From: Prevotella fusca JCM 17724
Lineage (GTDB): Bacteria > Bacteroidota > Bacteroidia > Bacteroidales > Bacteroidaceae
Length of the DNA: 64,000 nucleotides
Reading direction: 5' to 3'
Assembly (NCBI RefSeq): GCF_001262015.1
Contig: NZ_CP012074.1
Coordinates: forward strand, 888,501-952,500
Every line of letters starts with the position of its first letter. Within the stretch, counting starts at the first letter, position 1. The translations under genes and the position numbers were made by a program. Positions 16,717-23,311 of the stretch are shown piece by piece. The notes beneath the pieces were generated by a model. That model did not search any database. It had not been told where the DNA came from and saw nothing but the letters and a program-made list of their open reading frames with translations.

Positions 16717-16986
16717 GTGTTTAGGTGTTGGGTGTTGAGTGTTGGGTGATGATGATTTGTATTAGGGTGATAGGTGATGGGTGTTGGGTGATGATGATTT
16801 GTATTAGTAGGTAGTGAATGATAGGTGTTGCGAGATAGCAGGCGAATACTAAGTTTTGAAAAGTTACATTCAAGATATTCTACTTAAAGTTGTAATAACA
16901 GTTTCAACACTATTCATCAACACCCATCATTAAACACCATCATTAAACACCCATCATTAAACACCCATCATTAAACACCCATCACC
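16717..16986. repeat. Minisatellite-like repeats between tyrA and the DAHP synthase gene
   Basis: Left part (16729-16810): G/T-rich, with a 27-bp unit beginning GTGTTGGGTGATGATGATTT repeated at 16739 and 16781. Right part (16916-16985): about five tandem copies of a 14-bp unit AAACACCCATCATT, one of them shortened. The two arrays are complementary in composition (GGGTGTT against AACACCC), so the intervening mRNA can fold into a long imperfect stem. Confidence 0.8.
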
Positions 16987-18051
16987 CTACTTATTCACAA
17001 TCTCCAACTGCTGGCGTACACTTTCCTCGTGAATCAACTCGAAGACCTGGGCAGCAAAGCTGGCATCCATGCCACAAAGGCTTGCCTGTGCACCACGCTT
17101 CTCAAGGATTTCACTGTATCTGCCAGACTGCAGAACGGTCATATTATGTTCCTTCTTGAAGGTTCCTATCTCACGGCAGATGCGGAAACGCTTGGCAAGA
17201 AGTCCCATCAAGGAATTGTCTATCTCGTCTATCTGCGCACGGAGAAGACGAAGTCCTTCGGTCGTTGAGGTATGATCACGTACCACAAGAAGCGAGAGGA
17301 TATAGTCAAGAATGTCAGGAGTAACCTGCTGTTTGGCATCACTCCACGCCTTATCAGGATTGCAATGGCTCTCAACTATCAGACCGTCAAAGCCCAAGTC
17401 CATTGCCTGCTGGCATAGCGGTGCTATCAAATCACGGCGACCACCGATATGACTTGGATCACAGATGATGGGAAGTCCCGGTATCCTTCGGCGTAACTCA
17501 ATAGGTATCTGCCACATAGGAACATTACGGTAAATCTTCTTGTCATAGCTTGAAAAGCCACGATGAATTACACCCAGCCGCTTCAAGCCAGCCTGATTGA
17601 GACGCTGAAGAGCACCAATCCACAATTCAAGATCGGGATTTACAGGATTCTTTACCAATACCGGGATGTCAACGCCCTGCATAGCATCAGCCAAAGCCTG
17701 CATGGCAAAGGGATTGGCAGAAGTTCTTGCGCCCACCCAAAGGACGTCCATGTCATATTTCAAAGCCAGCTCTACATGTTCGGGAGTAGCCACTTCTGTT
17801 GAAATCAGCATCCCCGTCTCTTCCTTCACCTGCTTCATCCAAGGCAAAGCAGGCTCGCCATTGCCCTCAAATCCACCCGGCTTCGTGCGCGGTTTCCATA
17901 TACCAGCACGGAAAATATGGCAACCTTTTGCTGCAAGACTGCGTGCCGTAGACAACACCTGGTCTTCTGTTTCAGCCGAACAGGGACCCGCAATGACTAT
18001 CGGGCGTTCCTTATCGCTCGGAAGTCTTAAAGGCTCTAACTCTAATTCCAT
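16987..18051 (-). CDS. Bifunctional DAHP synthase / chorismate mutase
   Basis: 354 residues. The N-terminal ~260 residues are a type I-beta DAHP synthase, the first step of the shikimate pathway (AGPCSAETEDQV, GIWKPRTKPGGFEG, LVKNPVNPDLELW, CDPSHIGGRRDLI, VESHCNPDKAWSD). The C-terminal ~85 residues are an AroQ-type chorismate mutase (LRAQIDEIDNSLMGLLAKRF, REIGTFKKEHNM, SGRYSEILEKR). In such fusions the mutase domain commonly mediates feedback inhibition by prephenate or chorismate; this is known of the family and not visible here. It is the third structural gene of the Phe/Tyr operon. Confidence 0.95.
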   Translation of the reverse strand: MELELEPLRLPSDKERPIVIAGPCSAETEDQVLSTARSLAAKGCHIFRAGIWKPRTKPGGFEGNGEPALPWMKQVKEETGMLISTEVATPEHVELALKYDMDVLWVGARTSANPFAMQALADAMQGVDIPVLVKNPVNPDLELWIGALQRLNQAGLKRLGVIHRGFSSYDKKIYRNVPMWQIPIELRRRIPGLPIICDPSHIGGRRDLIAPLCQQAMDLGFDGLIVESHCNPDKAWSDAKQQVTPDILDYILSLLVVRDHTSTTEGLRLLRAQIDEIDNSLMGLLAKRFRICREIGTFKKEHNMTVLQSGRYSEILEKRGAQASLCGMDASFAAQVFELIHEESVRQQLEIVNK

Positions 18052-18166
18052 AATCTATATCTTTTATTCCATACTCATTTAATATGATGAAGCATAGCCG
18101 TGATGCACCTTAAAGAGCTGTTTTACTCCTCTTGGAAGACGACTATACGACATCCAAAACATCACT

Positions 18167-19357
18167 TTACCATTCCAAGGAAGTGATACGTTCACGTGCC
18201 TCAGCCATCTTATCCTCCTTTGCACACAGCGAGATGCGCACATACCTACTGCCATTACTGCCAAAGATGAAGCCCGGAGCGATAAACACACGTGCTTCGT
18301 GCAATACACGTTCGGTCAGTTCTTCCACGCCAGCATACTTCTCCGGAATCTTTCCCCAGAGGAACATACCCACCTGCGACTTATCGAAACGACAGCCCAA
18401 GAGGCTCATTATCTCCTCAGCTATCAGCCGACGCCGGCGATAAATCTCTATATTATATTGCTGATGCCACTCGTCCGTACTCGTATTCATTGCTTCTGCA
18501 GCTGCCAACTGTATGCCCCGGAAGGTACCGGAGTCAATGTTGCTCTTCACCTTCAGAATCCACGAAATGAATGTCGGGTTACTAATGCACATTCCAACAC
18601 GCCATCCAGGCATATTATAAGCCTTTGACATGGAATTTAACTCTATACAACAGTCCTTTGCACCAGGCACTTGCAGCAGACTCAACTTCTCGCCTTCGTT
18701 AAGGATAAATGAATAGGGATTATCATTTACCACGACGATTCCGTGCCGACGGGCAAAGTCTACTAACCGCTCATAGGTTTCACGGCAGGCTTTTCCACCA
18801 GTGGGCATATTCGGATAATTGGTCCACATCAGACGGACACGGCTCAAGTCCATCCGCTCCAATGCTTCAAAATCAGGCTGCCAGCCATTGTCCTCTCTCA
18901 AGTCGTAGGTCACAACCTCTGCACCAAGCAGTCGGGAAAGGGCGGTGTAAGTGGGATAACCGGGATTCGGAACCAACACCTGCTCACTGGGATTAACGAA
19001 AGCCAAGGTGACGTGCAGGATACCTTCCTTTGAACCGATGAGCGGCTGGACTTCTGTTCCGGCATCTACTTCAACGCCATACCAACGTTTATAAAAGCCA
19101 GCCATCGCTGAACGTAGTTCTGCTGTACCAATCGTAGGCTGATAGCCATGCCCAGTTGTCTCTCTGGCAACCTCACAGAGCTTGTCAACTGTTTGCTTTG
19201 AGGGTGGCATATCAGGGCTGCCGATAGCCAAGGAGATAATATCCTGCCCGTCAGCATTCATCTTCGCCACTTCCTTCAGTTTGCGTGAGAAGTAGTATTC
19301 CTGTACTTCATTCACACGATTTGCCGGTTGTATCATAGGCTGTTTGCTTTTATTCAA
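18167..19357 (-). CDS. PLP-dependent class I/II aminotransferase
   Basis: 396 residues, fold type I. Motifs: AIGSPDMPPS (substrate end), YPTYTALSRLLGAEV, NYPNMPTGGKA, the Asp/Tyr pair VVNDNPYSF, and the PLP-lysine segment ELNSMSKAYNMPGWRVG. The closest families are aspartate/LL-diaminopimelate-type aminotransferases. Its position between pheA and the DAHP synthase-mutase gene suggests it transaminates phenylpyruvate and 4-hydroxyphenylpyruvate to Phe and Tyr; that role is inference from context. Confidence 0.88.
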   Translation of the reverse strand: MNKSKQPMIQPANRVNEVQEYYFSRKLKEVAKMNADGQDIISLAIGSPDMPPSKQTVDKLCEVARETTGHGYQPTIGTAELRSAMAGFYKRWYGVEVDAGTEVQPLIGSKEGILHVTLAFVNPSEQVLVPNPGYPTYTALSRLLGAEVVTYDLREDNGWQPDFEALERMDLSRVRLMWTNYPNMPTGGKACRETYERLVDFARRHGIVVVNDNPYSFILNEGEKLSLLQVPGAKDCCIELNSMSKAYNMPGWRVGMCISNPTFISWILKVKSNIDSGTFRGIQLAAAEAMNTSTDEWHQQYNIEIYRRRRLIAEEIMSLLGCRFDKSQVGMFLWGKIPEKYAGVEELTERVLHEARVFIAPGFIFGSNGSRYVRISLCAKEDKMAEARERITSLEW

Positions 19358-19403
19358 TTGTTACTGCTCCATTTACCAAGGCTGTGCCTCGGTTCACAAG
19401 ATG

Positions 19404-20234
19404 CTAATGTTCCCTGTACTCTCCCAGAATCTTGATACTTTTTACCAAGGGGGTAATAGCATCTATCGACTGACGATAGCGGGTGAGATTATCAAAGGTC
19501 AGGTCAACATAGAAGAGATACTCCCATTCGTGCCCGATAACAGGCAAGGACTGGATTTTCGTAAGATTGATGTCATAGAAAGAAAGGATGGTCAGCACCT
19601 TGCTCAGCGACCCTTCCTCATGCGGAAGAGAAAAGACGATGCTCGCCTTGTCAACCTCAGTCAGCGGACGCAGGAAATCAGCTTTATGCGGATGGCAGGC
19701 AACAAGGAAACGTGTGAAGTTATGCTTGTTGTCTTCTATCGAATCCTCAAGTATCTTCATCCCATAGAGCCTTGCTGCCTCTGCCGAGCAGATAGCAGCC
19801 CAACCACGGCACTGCTTCTGGGCTATATAGGCAGCAGCACCGGCAGTATCTTCTGCCTCAACGGCTTTGATACCGGGGTGATTACCAAGGAATGAACGGC
19901 ACTGCATAAGTGCAACGGGATGGGAATGGACCTCGACAACCGTTGACCAGTCATCATCGGGCAGACAGCAGATGCAGTGCTGGATGTGCAGACGTTGCTC
20001 GCCAACCACTGTCGTCCCAGATGCCCGCAGGAGTTCGTAGTTATGCAACAAGCTGCCTGCAATCGTATTCTCTATGGCAAGCATAGCAATTGCTGTCGGG
20101 TCTTCTCCCACCTTCTCGAATACCTCTTCAAAGGTAGTACAGCAAGTGAGCTGTACCTGCTCATCCGTAAAATACGCATGGGCAGCAATGTCGTGAAAAC
20201 TTCCCCTTTCTCCTTGTATAGCTATTCGTTTCAT
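19404..20234 (-). CDS. pheA: Prephenate dehydratase with ACT domain
   Basis: 276 residues. It converts prephenate to phenylpyruvate. The catalytic domain opens IAIQGERGSFHD, contains the family segment LAIENTIAGSL and the catalytic TRFLV (174-178). The C-terminal ACT domain (about 197-275) has GSLSKVL (208-214) and QSLP (229-232), the counterparts of the Phe-binding GALV and ESRP motifs, so feedback inhibition by Phe is likely. It is the first structural gene of the operon, preceded by an attenuator-like leader (20283-20499). Confidence 0.95.
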   Translation of the reverse strand: MKRIAIQGERGSFHDIAAHAYFTDEQVQLTCCTTFEEVFEKVGEDPTAIAMLAIENTIAGSLLHNYELLRASGTTVVGEQRLHIQHCICCLPDDDWSTVVEVHSHPVALMQCRSFLGNHPGIKAVEAEDTAGAAAYIAQKQCRGWAAICSAEAARLYGMKILEDSIEDNKHNFTRFLVACHPHKADFLRPLTEVDKASIVFSLPHEEGSLSKVLTILSFYDINLTKIQSLPVIGHEWEYLFYVDLTFDNLTRYRQSIDAITPLVKSIKILGEYREH

Positions 20235-20282
20235 CCGCTTCGTCTGTTTTGTTGTCTCCGCCTCATCAAAAGGGCATCAACT

Positions 20283-20318
20283 AAAAACGGTCCTGCTCAC
20301 TATTGAGCGGGACCGTTT
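20283..20318 (-). terminator. Attenuator terminator in the pheA leader
   Basis: On the minus strand AAACGGTCCCGCTCA (20318-20304), a 4-nt loop and TGAGCAGGACCGTTT (20299-20285) form a 15-bp stem with a single C-A mismatch, ending in TTTTT. It lies 44 nt after the leader-ORF stop and 49 nt before pheA. It is therefore inside the operon transcript rather than at its end. Confidence 0.88.
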
Positions 20319-20361
20319 CGTTTATATATTTCTATATTATATGATTCTCATAAGTTGAAAT

Positions 20362-20439
20362 CTACACGCAACTTCCCGCTTTACAATTATTTGCAAAGTA
20401 AAAATAAAAGTAACGGAAAGATACATAAGATGTACTCAT
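20362..20439 (-). CDS. Aromatic leader peptide (25 residues) upstream of pheA
   Basis: A 25-codon ORF between the pheA promoter and the attenuator hairpin. Residues 8-15 are FRYFYFYF; in all it has 4 Phe and 4 Tyr among its first 15 residues. The ATG lies about 20 nt from the predicted transcript start. Codons 20-22 contain AGCGGGA (20374-20380), exactly complementary to TCCCGCT in the 5' arm of the terminator (20306-20312). A ribosome stalled at codons 8-15 would leave this segment free to pair with the terminator arm. A ribosome that reaches the stop codon would cover it. This predicts Phe/Tyr-dependent transcription attenuation. The initiation codon is supported only by position; no strong Shine-Dalgarno is present, as is usual in Bacteroidota. 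Confidence 0.85.
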   Translation of the reverse strand: MSTSYVSFRYFYFYFANNCKAGSCV

Positions 20440-20467
20440 AATCTTCAATTTCGTTTGTATTCGACTG

Positions 20468-20499
20468 CAAATATATTACTTTTATTTCTTACAGCCAAA
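20468..20499 (-). promoter_or_regulatory. Promoter of the Phe/Tyr operon
   Basis: Minus-strand TTTG (20496-20499), spacer of exactly 20 nt, TATATTTG (20468-20475): a perfect match to the Bacteroides primary-sigma consensus. The predicted start is near 20460. Confidence 0.85.
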
Positions 20500-20630
20500 C
20501 ATTTTAAACAGAAATTATTTCTTTTTTATTCCAATCCCAAGTTTCCAACTCTGTTGAACATGCCACCGTCATTCCTATCCAAGCACTGCTTGTGGCGACA
20601 CAACGCTGTGTAAAAAGCAAATATATACGT

Positions 20631-20714
20631 ATTACAGCATATTACAGACGCTCTGTAATATGATTACAAAGCGCCTGTAATGCTTCTACAAAGCCTTTGT
20701 AATATTCTGTAATA
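20631..20714. repeat. ATTACAG/CTGTAAT array (repeat family D, copy 1)
   Basis: At least six copies of ATTACAG or its complement CTGTAAT, in both orientations, within 84 bases. The core at 20654-20672 matches 16 of 19 bases of the segment at 47541-47559. Confidence 0.65.
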
Positions 20715-20790
20715 CCATTCTCTTGTATCTTTAACATGAACAATTAACAATAAAAAGAGCGATATTCGGTTATCATCTAAAGTTTTTTGT

Positions 20791-20932
20791 TATCTTTGCA
20801 TAAGATAGGCTGCGCTCGGCAATATGAAAACAAAAATTCATTGCGCTCGCTGGCAACTATCTTTATATAAGATAGGCTGCGCTCGGCAATATGAAAACAA
20901 GTTTTCATTGCGCTCGCTGGCAACTATCTTTG
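20791..20932 (+). repeat. Tandem 67-bp repeat carrying -7 promoter elements
   Basis: Two nearly identical units start at 20791 and 20858 (period 67) and share AGATAGGCTGCGCTCGGCAA and TTCATTGCGCTCGCTGGCAA. Each junction carries TATCTTT: TATCTTTG at 20791, TATCTTTA at 20858 and TATCTTTG at 20925. The last lies about 17 nt before the downstream ATG, at the position expected for the -7 element of that gene. A perfect TGAAAACAAGTTTTCA palindrome occurs inside the second unit. Confidence 0.8.
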
Positions 20933-20948
20933 TATCATATAAAACAGA

Positions 20949-21905
20949 ATGGCTATGAAACATTTACATGCAATACTGACAGCAGCAATGCTTGGCGTTG
21001 TACTCTGTTCATACGCACAGGAACAAAAGCTGTTCCGACTTGTCAACGGGAATGGCATGGAGGCGGTTATCAGCAACTACGGTGCACGCCTTGTATCGCT
21101 CACCGCCCATAACTGGAATGGAAGGCTGGAGCCTGTCATAAAGGGATATGTCAACAAGGAAGAATACTTGAAAGACAGGAGTCTGGGTGCTACGCTCATC
21201 TACTTCGGAAAGAACAATGAGGAGACGCTATCGGGAAAGACATGGGAGCTTGTCAGCTCTGACAATCAATCAGTCTCTTTACGATATGTGACAGCAGAAG
21301 GAGAAAACGGACTGGACGGAAAGCTGAACGTCACTGTTACCTATACCCTATCCGACCAGAATGCACTTGACGTGGACTATCGTATAGCCACTACCGCCGA
21401 GACAAGGTTAGAAGTGACTAACGGAATCTGCTTTAACCTGTCGGGAGAAATGCACCGTTCTATCCTCAAGCAGCACCTGTGGATAGATGCCTTTCAGACA
21501 AATACCTACAACCAGCAAAGACGGCTGACAGGTGTGCTGCAACGCATAAGGAACACACCTCTCGACTTTACCAAGCCAAGGGAAATCGGCGAGCGTATCA
21601 AGAGAACACACAACGGGTATGACAATGCCTATCAGCTGCGTCATCCCGACAACATGCAGAAGCCTGCAGCTATCCTTTTCGATGCACAGAGCGGGCGCGC
21701 CATGACGGTCTACTCAAGTGAACCGACTCTCAGTATCAATACTTATGGTAAGGAAAGTTGTGGTATCTCGCTGCAACCTCTCCACGCCGGATATAACAGC
21801 GGCATGGAAAAGATTGGTAACGAACTGCATCCGGGACAAGTGTTCCACGGTGCTACAGTATTCTTCTTTACCACCGACCCTCCATTGATTATGCGGGCAA
21901 AGTAA
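20949..21905 (+). CDS. Secreted GalM-fold (aldose 1-epimerase-like) protein, probably non-catalytic
   Basis: 318 residues. A signal peptide (HAILTAAMLGVVLCSYAQ) precedes a galactose-mutarotase-type beta-sandwich (GMEAVISNYGARLVSL, VTVTYTLSDQNALDVDYR, GYDNAYQL). In active mutarotases the catalytic pair is a His in LHGG and a His in TNHSYFNL, with a Glu in the LEPQ region. Here these read LSGK (Ser95), TNGICFNL (Gly159) and LQPL (Gln276). Only the Asp of YDN (225) is retained. The family call is firm but mutarotase activity is doubtful. The alternative start at Met3 gives the same signal peptide. It is transcribed from the repeat-borne promoter and followed by a separate gene. Confidence 0.78.
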   Translation: MAMKHLHAILTAAMLGVVLCSYAQEQKLFRLVNGNGMEAVISNYGARLVSLTAHNWNGRLEPVIKGYVNKEEYLKDRSLGATLIYFGKNNEETLSGKTWELVSSDNQSVSLRYVTAEGENGLDGKLNVTVTYTLSDQNALDVDYRIATTAETRLEVTNGICFNLSGEMHRSILKQHLWIDAFQTNTYNQQRRLTGVLQRIRNTPLDFTKPREIGERIKRTHNGYDNAYQLRHPDNMQKPAAILFDAQSGRAMTVYSSEPTLSINTYGKESCGISLQPLHAGYNSGMEKIGNELHPGQVFHGATVFFFTTDPPLIMRAK

Positions 21906-21982
21906 CAAAAGAATCTCTATAACTTCCATAGCATCTGTATTATCTCGCACAACTTGAAAAAGCTCTAATTATCTTTAAATTC

Positions 21983-22014
21983 CTTGGTTATTGACCGTCA
22001 AACTTTTATATTTG
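21983..22014 (+). promoter_or_regulatory. Promoter of the Gly/Tyr-rich secreted protein
   Basis: CTTG (21983-21986), 20-nt spacer, TATATTTG (22007-22014). The ATG follows only 7 nt after the -7 element, so the mRNA should be leaderless or nearly so. Confidence 0.65.
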
Positions 22015-22021
22015 CAAGCAA

Positions 22022-22891
22022 ATGAGGAAATATATTTTCATAACAGCAGCTATTCTCTGTATGCCATTGTATGCACAGAATACGAAAGAGAACCACAGTG
22101 GGGACACATCTACAGTGGAGCCTATAGAGTCGGCACGCCTGCAAGGTCCACGTGAAGCGACAGAGGCCGAGAAAGAATACGCTCGCCAGATGGCTGAAGA
22201 CCGTGCACAGCAAGCACAGATTGACAACAATCTGCCCCTCATTACCGAGAACGGACAGACCGTCACACCTAATGATTTCTATTATCCAGCCTGGGGTTAC
22301 GGTGTTGGAGCATGGAGATTGCATAAGGGACTGAACATAAACCTCGGTGCATCGGCTTTTGCAAGTCTCGGACATGGAAACAGCCATGGTGCTGGCTTCT
22401 CGCAGGATGTTTCGCTGATGTATGTAACGAACCTGTCAAAGAAGGCTACACTGGCAGTAGGGGGATATGTAAACCATCTTACCTATCGTGGTGACAACTA
22501 CTTTGTCGGTGGCATCAATGCTGTCTTCGGCTATCAGTTCAATGAACATTGGAGCGCATACGCTTTCGTCCAAAAAGCCTTCACATCAAACAACTTCGGT
22601 CAAGCCTTTGGATACGGAGCTTATGGTTCACCTTATTGGGGTGGCTACAGCGGCTGGGGTTATCCTCCTTTCGACTATGGGTATGCCTCTATAGGATATG
22701 GGTATGGACCGATGGGATGGGCATACGGTGCTGGCGTCAGCCGCTATATGGACAGAATCGGTGGCGGCGTGACCTATCAATGGGGCTCTAACAATCAGAA
22801 CTCCATCTCTGTCAACGTTGAATTTGACCACGTTCCCATGCAAAGCAACGGCTTCTACAATTCCAATCGGTATGATTATCCGGTACGTTAA
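22022..22891 (+). CDS. Secreted Gly/Tyr/Trp-rich protein of unknown function
   Basis: 289 residues. Signal peptide RKYIFITAAILCMPLYAQ. The mature N-terminus is charged and helical (ATEAEKEYARQMAEDRAQQ). From about residue 85 the chain becomes a repetitive beta-rich region with alternating aromatic residues (GYQFNEHWSAYAFVQKAF, a Gly/Tyr/Trp/Pro-rich stretch around 200-240, and VTYQWGSNNQNSISVNVEF). It resembles an outer-membrane beta barrel in which each strand carries Tyr and Gly. The terminal strand is not the usual Phe-ending one. I do not recognise the family. Confidence 0.7.
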   Translation: MRKYIFITAAILCMPLYAQNTKENHSGDTSTVEPIESARLQGPREATEAEKEYARQMAEDRAQQAQIDNNLPLITENGQTVTPNDFYYPAWGYGVGAWRLHKGLNINLGASAFASLGHGNSHGAGFSQDVSLMYVTNLSKKATLAVGGYVNHLTYRGDNYFVGGINAVFGYQFNEHWSAYAFVQKAFTSNNFGQAFGYGAYGSPYWGGYSGWGYPPFDYGYASIGYGYGPMGWAYGAGVSRYMDRIGGGVTYQWGSNNQNSISVNVEFDHVPMQSNGFYNSNRYDYPVR

Positions 22892-23127
22892 AGGACCGGA
22901 ATAAAAAGCATTTATTATAACATTAACAGGAAAACAAACTCTTATAGAGATTGAAACATAGGCTTTAGCTTAGCCCATAAGCTCTACCCCTAACAGTATC
23001 GACAACGGTAAATTATAGGAAATAATACAAAGAATCTCCATAGCTCTGAACCTAAGGAAAGAGATTTTAGCACAATAGGAACACAAACAAGAAAATATCA
23101 TCTATCAATATAAAGAGATAACTTCAA

Positions 23128-23195
23128 CATAAAAATAGAGTTTACTACCACCTGATTCATCAGCAGAATTGGCAATTAGTAAACTCTATTTCTTA
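23128..23195. terminator. 15-bp perfect stem-loop, probable bidirectional terminator
   Basis: AAATAGAGTTTACTA (23133-23147) and its exact complement (23177-23191) enclose a 29-nt loop. On the minus strand (copA direction) the stem is followed by TTTTATG. On the plus strand it is followed by CTTAATG, and the stem itself ends in TTT. The large loop is unusual for a terminator. Confidence 0.55.
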
Positions 23196-23241
23196 ATGCA
23201 GGACATCTTTATTCCAAAATTATATTGTTAGATTCTACAAC

Positions 23242-23303
23242 TTATCTGCCTGCTGATAAATATTTATCTGAATGGTGACAAGCATTTATCAGCATGCAGA
23301 TAA
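23242..23303. repeat. 20-bp inverted repeat just downstream of copA
   Basis: TTATCTGCCTGCTGATAAAT (23242-23261) pairs with ATTTATCAGCATGCAGATAA (23284-23303) with one mismatch; the loop is 22 nt. It begins 8 bases after the copA stop on the minus strand. It could stabilise the 3' end of the mRNA or help terminate it. Confidence 0.75.
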
Positions 23304-23311
23304 TTCCATAC

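Larger units (their letters stand above)
20500..20948. other. Intergenic between the Phe/Tyr operon and the GalM-like gene
   Basis: Divergent region. It contains an array of ATTACAG/CTGTAAT motifs (20631-20714) and a tandem 67-bp repeat that carries promoter -7 elements (20791-20932). No gene is visible. Confidence 0.6.
22892..23311. other. Intergenic, convergent, with two large stem-loops
   Basis: 420 bases between a plus-strand gene and the end of copA. It holds a 15-bp perfect stem (23133-23191) and a 20-bp stem with one mismatch (23242-23303). The first 230 bases show no gene or structure I can name. Confidence 0.6.

Noticed and set aside
16916..16985. CRISPR-like array
   Set aside because: Units are 14 bp in direct tandem without spacers; this is a minisatellite, and no cas genes are nearby.
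20255..20280. Piece resembling repeat family A (CAAAAGGGCATC) between the attenuator and pheA
   Set aside because: Only 12 bases match and the conserved head of the family is missing; chance similarity.
20283..20439. T-box or amino-acid riboswitch in the pheA leader
   Set aside because: The region between promoter and hairpin is too short for a T-box. It lacks the AGGGUGG-type antiterminator bulge, and it contains a well-placed ORF with aromatic codons, so ribosome-mediated attenuation fits better.
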